The notes under the pieces were generated by a model. That model saw only the letters and a program-made list of their open reading frames with translations, was not told the DNA's origin and ran no database searches. Made by a program: the position numbers and the translations under genes. Source: Acidobacteriota bacterium (lineage in GTDB: Bacteria; Acidobacteriota; Thermoanaerobaculia; UBA5066). Taken from it: a stretch of DNA of 64,000 nucleotides. Location: the NCBI GenBank assembly GCA_029567505.1, contig JAKPXO010000270.1, positions 1-64,000 of the forward strand. The letters are read 5' to 3'. Numbering within the stretch: the stretch's first letter is position 1; the number at the start of each line of letters is the position of its first letter. Shown here piece by piece: positions 58,208 to 64,000 of this stretch.

Positions 58208-59287
58208 ATGATCCTCGTGACGGGCGGGGCCGGCTTCATCGGCGTCAACTTCGTCCTCGGGTGGCTCGCGGAGAACGACGAGCCGGTCGTGAACCTCGAC
58301 AAGCTCACTTACGCCGGGAACCCCCGGAGCCTCGCCGCGCTCGACGGCGACCCGCGCCACGTCTTCGTGAAGGGGGACATCGGCGACCGCGCGCTCGTCG
58401 AGGCGCTCCTCTCCCGTCACCGCCCCCGCGCCGTCGTGAATTTCGCGGCCGAGTCACACGTCGACCGCTCGATCCACGGACCCGAGGAGTTCATCCTCAC
58501 GAACGTCGTCGGCACGTTCCACCTCCTCGACGCCGTCCGCGGCTACTGGAGCGCGCTTCCCGACGCCGAGAAGGCCGCGTTCCGCTTTCTCCACGTCTCG
58601 ACCGACGAGGTCTACGGCTCGCTCGGCCCGTCGGACCCGCCCTTCACCGAGGAGAACCCGTACGCCCCGAACAGCCCCTACTCGGCGAGCAAGGCCTCTT
58701 CGGACCACCTCGTCCGCGCCTACCACCACACCTACGGCCTGCCGACGCTGACGACGAACTGCTCGAACAACTACGGCCCCTACCAGTTCCCCGAGAAGCT
58801 GATCCCCCTGATCCTCCTGAATGCGCTCCGGGGCAAGCCGCTCCCGGTCTACGGCGACGGGATGAACGTCCGCGACTGGCTCTACGTCGGCGACCACTGC
58901 TCCGCGATCCGCGCCGTCCTCGCGGGCGGGCGCCCGGGCGAGACCTACAACGTCGGCGGCTGGAACGAGATGCCGAACCTCGTCATCGTGAAGACACTCT
59001 GCCGGCTCCTCGACGAGGCCCTCCCCGACCCGGCTGGCCCGCGCGAGCGGCTCGTCACCTTCGTCAAGGACCGCCCGGGCCACGACCGCCGGTACGCCAT
59101 CGACGCACGGAAGATCGACCGCGAGCTGGGCTGGAAGCCGGCCGAGACGTTCGAGAGCGGCATCCGGAAGACCGTCTCCTGGTACCTCGAGCACCTCCCC
59201 TGGGTGGAGGAGGTCGCGAGCGGCGACTACCGTCGCTGGATGGAGGCGAACTACGGAGACCGGGGAGCGGGCGCCGCCGGCGCGTAG
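58208..59287 (+). CDS. rfbB: dTDP-glucose 4,6-dehydratase
   Basis: [85 protein letters not shown]. Confidence 0.96.
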   Translation: MILVTGGAGFIGVNFVLGWLAENDEPVVNLDKLTYAGNPRSLAALDGDPRHVFVKGDIGDRALVEALLSRHRPRAVVNFAAESHVDRSIHGPEEFILTNVVGTFHLLDAVRGYWSALPDAEKAAFRFLHVSTDEVYGSLGPSDPPFTEENPYAPNSPYSASKASSDHLVRAYHHTYGLPTLTTNCSNNYGPYQFPEKLIPLILLNALRGKPLPVYGDGMNVRDWLYVGDHCSAIRAVLAGGRPGETYNVGGWNEMPNLVIVKTLCRLLDEALPDPAGPRERLVTFVKDRPGHDRRYAIDARKIDRELGWKPAETFESGIRKTVSWYLEHLPWVEEVASGDYRRWMEANYGDRGAGAAGA

Positions 59288-59318
59288 GCCGACCTGCGGC
59301 CGCGGCCGGAAGCCGCCG

Positions 59319-59347
59319 AAAACAGAAACGCCGGGACTTGCCCGGCG
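59319..59347 (-). terminator. Rho-independent terminator downstream of tRNA-Ala
   Basis: Minus strand CGCCGGG-CAAGT-CCCGGCG-TTTCTGTTTT. Confidence 0.8.
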
Positions 59348-59369
59348 AGTACCCTCACGTGGAACGAAA

Positions 59370-59445
<76 letters not shown>

Positions 59446-59594
59446 ACGTTTTCGAAAGAACGGGGAGGCGCGAGCACCTCCGCGGACCGGGGAAACTACC
59501 ATCCTCCGCTCGCCCCGGTCAAGCGGTCCGTCGAACCGGGTGGTCCCGTCCGTGAAGCGGGCCACCGCAGCTCCGACTTCCCTATGATCTGCAC

Positions 59595-59897
59595 ATGGAG
59601 ACTCCGCCGCGCGACCCCGAGGCCCTCCGGAGAAGGGGGATCATCCACAAGCTGCTGGGCGGAATGAACCTCCGCTTCCCGGGGCTCTTCGCCCTCCTGG
59701 CGGCCGTGTTCTTCGTCGACCTCGTCATTCCCGACTTCATCCCGTTCGTCGACGAGATCATCCTCGCGCTCCTGACGATGCTCTTCGCGCTCTGGAAGGA
59801 GCGGAGGCCGACGATCGTCACGAGGGCGACGGACGTGCCGCCGCTCCCGCCGCCCGCGCAGCCGCCGCTGCCGCCCGCCCCGGGCGAAGGGCGCTGA
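59595..59897 (+). CDS. Small membrane protein of unknown function
   Basis: FPGLFALLAAVFFVDLVIPDFIPFVDEIILALLTMLFALWKER; proline-rich tail. Confidence 0.65.
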   Translation: METPPRDPEALRRRGIIHKLLGGMNLRFPGLFALLAAVFFVDLVIPDFIPFVDEIILALLTMLFALWKERRPTIVTRATDVPPLPPPAQPPLPPAPGEGR

Positions 59898-59972
59898 TCG
59901 GGAAGGCGCCGAGTCGGCGCCTTCCCGATCGCACCCGCCGGCCGAACCGCTCCGACGCCCCCGGGCGCCGAC

Positions 59973-60842
59973 CTATCGCATGGCGCCGAACGTGTCGCAG
60001 GCCTTGATGTCGCCCGACTCGAGGCCCTTCCGGAACCAGGCGACCCGCTGCTCGGAGGAGCCGTGCGTGAAGGCGTCGGGCGTGACCCGCTGCCCCGCCG
60101 CACGCTGCATCCGGTCGTCGCCGATCGCCGCGGCGGCGTTCAGTCCTTCTTCCACGTCGCCCCGCTCGAGGATCCCGCGCTGCGCCGTCTCGTGGCCCCA
60201 GACCCCTGCGAAGCAGTCGGCCTGGAGCTCCATGGCGACGGAGTAGGCGTTCTCGTTCCGCGGGTCGGCGGCCTGACGCTGCCGCACGGCCTGGTCGATG
60301 CCGATCAGGTGCTGCACGTGGTGGCCGAGCTCGTGCGCGATGACGTAGGCCTGCGCGAAGTCGCCGGGCGCCCCGAACCTGTCCTTCAGCTCCTGGTAGA
60401 AGCCGAGGTCGACGTAGACCTTCTGGTCTCCGGGGCAGTAAAACGGCCCGGTGGACGAGCCCGCGTAGCCGCAGGCCGAGTCGACACCGTCGCGGAAGAG
60501 GACGAGCTTGGCCCGCGAGTACTCCCCTCCCACCGTCGGCAGGATCTTCGTCCACGTCGCCTGAGCGTCGTCGAGGACGAACGAGACGAACTCGACGAGC
60601 TCCTCCTCGCGCGGGTCGTCGACCGCGCCACCCGCGGGGCCCGCTCCAGCCGAGACGTCGGCGACCGGACCCATGCCGCCCGCGCCGACGAGCGAGAAGA
60701 GGTCCTTCTTGAATACGAGGCTCAACACGGCGAGCAGGAGGAAGCCGCCGATGCCGAGCTTCATCCCCGGCCGACCGCCGCCTCCGCCACCGCCTCGCTG
60801 GTCCTCGAGGTCCGCGCTCCGTCCGCCGCGGGTCCATTTCAT
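59973..60842 (-). CDS. Neutral zinc metallopeptidase, YpfJ/KPN_02809 family
   Basis: AYVIAHELGHHVQHLIGI (HExxH), MELQADCFAGVWGH; N-terminal MKWTRGGRSADLEDQRG. Confidence 0.94.
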   Translation of the reverse strand: MKWTRGGRSADLEDQRGGGGGGGRPGMKLGIGGFLLLAVLSLVFKKDLFSLVGAGGMGPVADVSAGAGPAGGAVDDPREEELVEFVSFVLDDAQATWTKILPTVGGEYSRAKLVLFRDGVDSACGYAGSSTGPFYCPGDQKVYVDLGFYQELKDRFGAPGDFAQAYVIAHELGHHVQHLIGIDQAVRQRQAADPRNENAYSVAMELQADCFAGVWGHETAQRGILERGDVEEGLNAAAAIGDDRMQRAAGQRVTPDAFTHGSSEQRVAWFRKGLESGDIKACDTFGAMR

Positions 60843-60986
60843 CGTTCCGGCCCTCCTCTCGCCCACAGAGGGGTTTACAGAAGATTAGCGGACAAAGCCT
60901 CTGAGGGTCGATAAGATCCCAGACCTCTTGTTGAACACCCTGCTTTCTCGCGAACCGCGCGCATTTCAGCTCCAAGGGAGATCTGC

Positions 60987-63900
60987 ATGAATAGTCCGGC
61001 TCGGAGAGTCGCCCTCACATCGATCGTCGTCGTCGCCCTCGCCGTCGTTTTAGGCGTCGCTGCTCACCCGGCAGCGGCGCAGTGCGTCAGCCTGACGACG
61101 GCAGGCGCGGCTCACTCTCAGAATTTCGACACTCTATCCAACACCGCGGGGAGCACCACCAACAACCTGTCGATCCCGGGGTGGTACCTGACGGAGTCGG
61201 GGGGCGGCGCCCGTGACAACGAGCAGTACGCCGTCGACAATGGAGGGAGCAACACCGGCGACACGTTCAGCTACGGCGCCGCCGGGGCGACGGATCGAGC
61301 CCTGGGCGGGCTCCAGAGCGGCACCCTCGTCCCCCTTTTCGGGGCCTGCTTCACGAACAACACGGGTGCGGCCATCACGAGCCTCGACATCGGATACACG
61401 GGCGAGGAGTGGCGGCTCGGGACGGCCGCACGAACGGACCAGCTGGATTTCCAGTACAGCCTCGACGCGACCAGCCTGACGACGGGGACCTGGACGGACG
61501 TCAACGCCCTCGATTTCCTCACACCCATGACGACGACCACGGGTGCGAAGGACGGGAACGCCGCCGCCAACCGGACGGCCCTGTCCTCGTCGATCGCGTC
61601 CTTGTCGATCGCCAACGGAGCCACCTTCTGGGTTCGCTGGAGCGATCTGAACGCCAGCGGCGCTGACGACGGGCTCGCCGTCGACGATTTCTCGCTCACA
61701 CCGCAGGGCTCGGGTCCCACGGTCCCGGCTCTTTCGATCAACGATGTCACCCTGGCTGAGGGGAACTCCGGGACCACGACGTTCACGTTCACCGTGAGCC
61801 TGTCGGTCCCCGCCCCTGCCGGCGGCGTCACGTTCGACATCGCGACCGTCGACAACACGGCCACGACGGCGGACAACGACTACACCGCGAATGCCCTCAC
61901 CGGCCAGACCATCCCGGAGGGCAGCACGGGCCCCTACACTTTCAACGTCACCGTCAACGGCGACGCGACTCCAGAGTCGAACGAGACGTTCTTCGTGAAC
62001 GTCACGAACGTCGTGGGCGCAAACGTCGGTGACGGCCAGGGCCAGGGGACGATCACGAACGACGACACCCCGACCTACGAGATCTTCGCGATCCAGGGCT
62101 CGGGCGCAGCCTCCCCGTACGCCACACAGGTCGTCACGACGGTCGACAACATCGTCACGGCCGTCGGATCTCAGGGCTTCTTCATCCAGACGCCGGACGC
62201 CCGCGTTGACGCCGACATCGATACCTCGAACGGCATCTACGTCTACACCGGCAGCGCCCCGACCGTCGCCGTGGGCGACCAGGTCGACGTCACCGGGACC
62301 GTCACGGAGTATTTCGACTTCACCGAGTTCTCCCCCGTCACGTCGGTCACCGTCGATTCCAGCGGCAACCCGCTGCCCGCCGCGGTCGAGCTCGACTCGA
62401 CGCTCCCGCCCACCGATCCCGCTTCGGCGTTCTACACGATCGGCTTCGAGCGGCTGGAGGGGATGCTCGTCCACGTCGCCAACGGCATCACGTCCGGCGG
62501 AAACCAGCGGTTCGCGAGCGACCTCAGCGCCGAGCTCTACGGCGTCGGCAGCCCCAACCGCCCGTTCCGCGGCCCCGGCATCGAGTACCCCGGTCTCCCC
62601 GGCCTGCCGGTCTGGGACGGCAACCCCGAGATCTTCGAGATCGACCCCGACCGCCTCGGCGCGGTCTCCGACCCGGACTTCATCCCGGCCGGCTCGACCT
62701 ACAGCGCCACGGGCGTGATGGCCTACGAGTTCAGCAACTGGGAGCTCTGGCCGACCGCCTTCGCCGTCACGCCGGCCACCCTGCCGCGCCCGGTCCGCGC
62801 CCGCAACGGCGGTGAGTTCACCGTCGGCACGTACAACCTCCTCCAGCTCGACCAGTCCGACTCCGACTACGCGGCCCGGCTCGCGAAGCACTCCGGCTAC
62901 ATCCGCACGGTCCTCGGCGCGCCGGACGTCCTCGGCGTCCAGGAGTGCCTGAGCATCACCGAGCTGAACGCCCTGGCGGCGCAGATCCACACCGACGACC
63001 CCAGCCTGACCTACACCGCGTATCTCGCCGAGGGCCACGACGTCGGCGGTATCGACGTCGGCTTCCTCGTGCGCGACACCGTGACGAACGCCGTCGTGAC
63101 CCAGCTCGGGTACGACGCCGTCCTCTCCCTGGACGGCTCGCCCCTGCACGACCGGCCGCCGCTCCTCCTCGAGGCCACGTACGCCGAGAACGGCGCGCCC
63201 TTCGCGTTCACGGTGATGGTCAACCACACCCGTTCCCTCATCGGGGTCGACGATCCCGGGGCGGAAGGCATCCGCGTTCGCACCAAGCGGCTCGAGCAGG
63301 CGCAGTGGATCGCCCAGTGGATCCAGGACTACCAGACCGCGCCCGCGACCCAGACGCGGCCGTTCGTCATGGTCGGCGACCTGAACGCCTACGAGTTCTC
63401 GGACGGCTTCGTGGACGTCGTGGGCCAGATGGCCGGTGACGTCGTCGCGGCCGAGAACATGCTCTACGGCCCCGATCTCGTCAATCCGAACCTGACCAAG
63501 CAGGCGCTCAACGTGGCGGCGAACGACCGCTATTCCTACCTCCACCTCGGCTCGGCGCAGGTCCTCGACCACGCCCTGACGACGCAGGCCACCGACACCT
63601 GGGTCCGCGGATTCGCTTACGGGCGCGGCAACTCCGACGCCCCGATCGAGTTCATCAACGACCCCGCCACGATCCTGCGCGCCTCCGACCATGACGGCGC
63701 CGTGATCTTCCTCATGAGCGACGCGAACGCCGACGGGATTCCCGACGACTCGCAGAGCGCCGACCTCTCCATCACGAAGCTCGCGTCCCCCGAGCCGGTC
63801 CTGACGGGCGGGGCGCTGACCTACACCCTGACCGTGAGCAACGCCGGTCCCGCCGCGGCCGGCCCGACCACGGTCATCGACACGCTGCCCGCGGGCGTCT

Positions 63901-64000
63901 CGTTCGTCTCCGCTTCCGGCACCGGCTGGAGCTGCGTCGAGAGCACGGGCATCGTCGAGTGCGACGTGGCCGTCATGCCCGTCGGCACCGCGGCCGACAT
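60987..64000 (+). CDS. Secreted multidomain nuclease-like protein (Calx-beta, endonuclease/exonuclease/phosphatase domain, DUF11), 3'-truncated by window
   Basis: ATG at 60987 with signal peptide; SINDVTLAEGNSGTTTFTFTVSL (Calx-beta); GTYNLLQLD..DVLGVQEC..VMVGDLNAYE..ASDHDGAVIF (EEP); LSITKLASPEPVLTGGALTYTLTVSNAGPAAAGPTTVIDTLPAGVSFVSASGTGWSC (DUF11). Open to window end, so absent from the ORF track. Confidence 0.9.
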   Translation, partial: MNSPARRVALTSIVVVALAVVLGVAAHPAAAQCVSLTTAGAAHSQNFDTLSNTAGSTTNNLSIPGWYLTESGGGARDNEQYAVDNGGSNTGDTFSYGAAGATDRALGGLQSGTLVPLFGACFTNNTGAAITSLDIGYTGEEWRLGTAARTDQLDFQYSLDATSLTTGTWTDVNALDFLTPMTTTTGAKDGNAAANRTALSSSIASLSIANGATFWVRWSDLNASGADDGLAVDDFSLTPQGSGPTVPALSINDVTLAEGNSGTTTFTFTVSLSVPAPAGGVTFDIATVDNTATTADNDYTANALTGQTIPEGSTGPYTFNVTVNGDATPESNETFFVNVTNVVGANVGDGQGQGTITNDDTPTYEIFAIQGSGAASPYATQVVTTVDNIVTAVGSQGFFIQTPDARVDADIDTSNGIYVYTGSAPTVAVGDQVDVTGTVTEYFDFTEFSPVTSVTVDSSGNPLPAAVELDSTLPPTDPASAFYTIGFERLEGMLVHVANGITSGGNQRFASDLSAELYGVGSPNRPFRGPGIEYPGLPGLPVWDGNPEIFEIDPDRLGAVSDPDFIPAGSTYSATGVMAYEFSNWELWPTAFAVTPATLPRPVRARNGGEFTVGTYNLLQLDQSDSDYAARLAKHSGYIRTVLGAPDVLGVQECLSITELNALAAQIHTDDPSLTYTAYLAEGHDVGGIDVGFLVRDTVTNAVVTQLGYDAVLSLDGSPLHDRPPLLLEATYAENGAPFAFTVMVNHTRSLIGVDDPGAEGIRVRTKRLEQAQWIAQWIQDYQTAPATQTRPFVMVGDLNAYEFSDGFVDVVGQMAGDVVAAENMLYGPDLVNPNLTKQALNVAANDRYSYLHLGSAQVLDHALTTQATDTWVRGFAYGRGNSDAPIEFINDPATILRASDHDGAVIFLMSDANADGIPDDSQSADLSITKLASPEPVLTGGALTYTLTVSNAGPAAAGPTTVIDTLPAGVSFVSASGTGWSCVESTGIVECDVAVMPVGTAAD

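Overview
High-GC bacterial chromosomal segment, Acidobacteriota-like in style (inference only). Gene content is mostly housekeeping: mreBCD/mrdAB/rng, ruvAB, metK, galE/rfbB, tex, and tRNA-Ala(GGC). Most large antisense ORFs in the track are GC-frame artefacts. The main non-routine signals are: (1) a single ORF fusing DNA topoisomerase III to RecQ helicase plus HRDC; (2) a dispersed ~57-bp palindromic repeat family, GTGCCAGGCGTGAAATCGTGTATTGTT-N3-AACAATACACGATTTCACGCCTGGCAC, with three copies, each followed by short GGG..CCC mini-hairpins, one copy lying in frame in the TopIII-RecQ linker; (3) a SAM-I-clan-like riboswitch before metK; (4) an ECF41 sigma gene with a matching TGTCACA-N16-CGTC promoter; (5) a possible sigma54-driven ~55-nt RNA ending in an intrinsic terminator; (6) a serine hydrolase/DUF1343 (NamZ) fusion next to a GH3 (NagZ-like) gene; (7) an NSS transporter with a translationally coupled MetS-like micro-subunit; (8) a decayed IS110-family transposase beside a REP-like hairpin; (9) a G7-tract frameshift in a membrane glycosyltransferase. 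No CRISPR array or recognisable defence island was seen. All calls come from reading sequence and translations; no database search was run.
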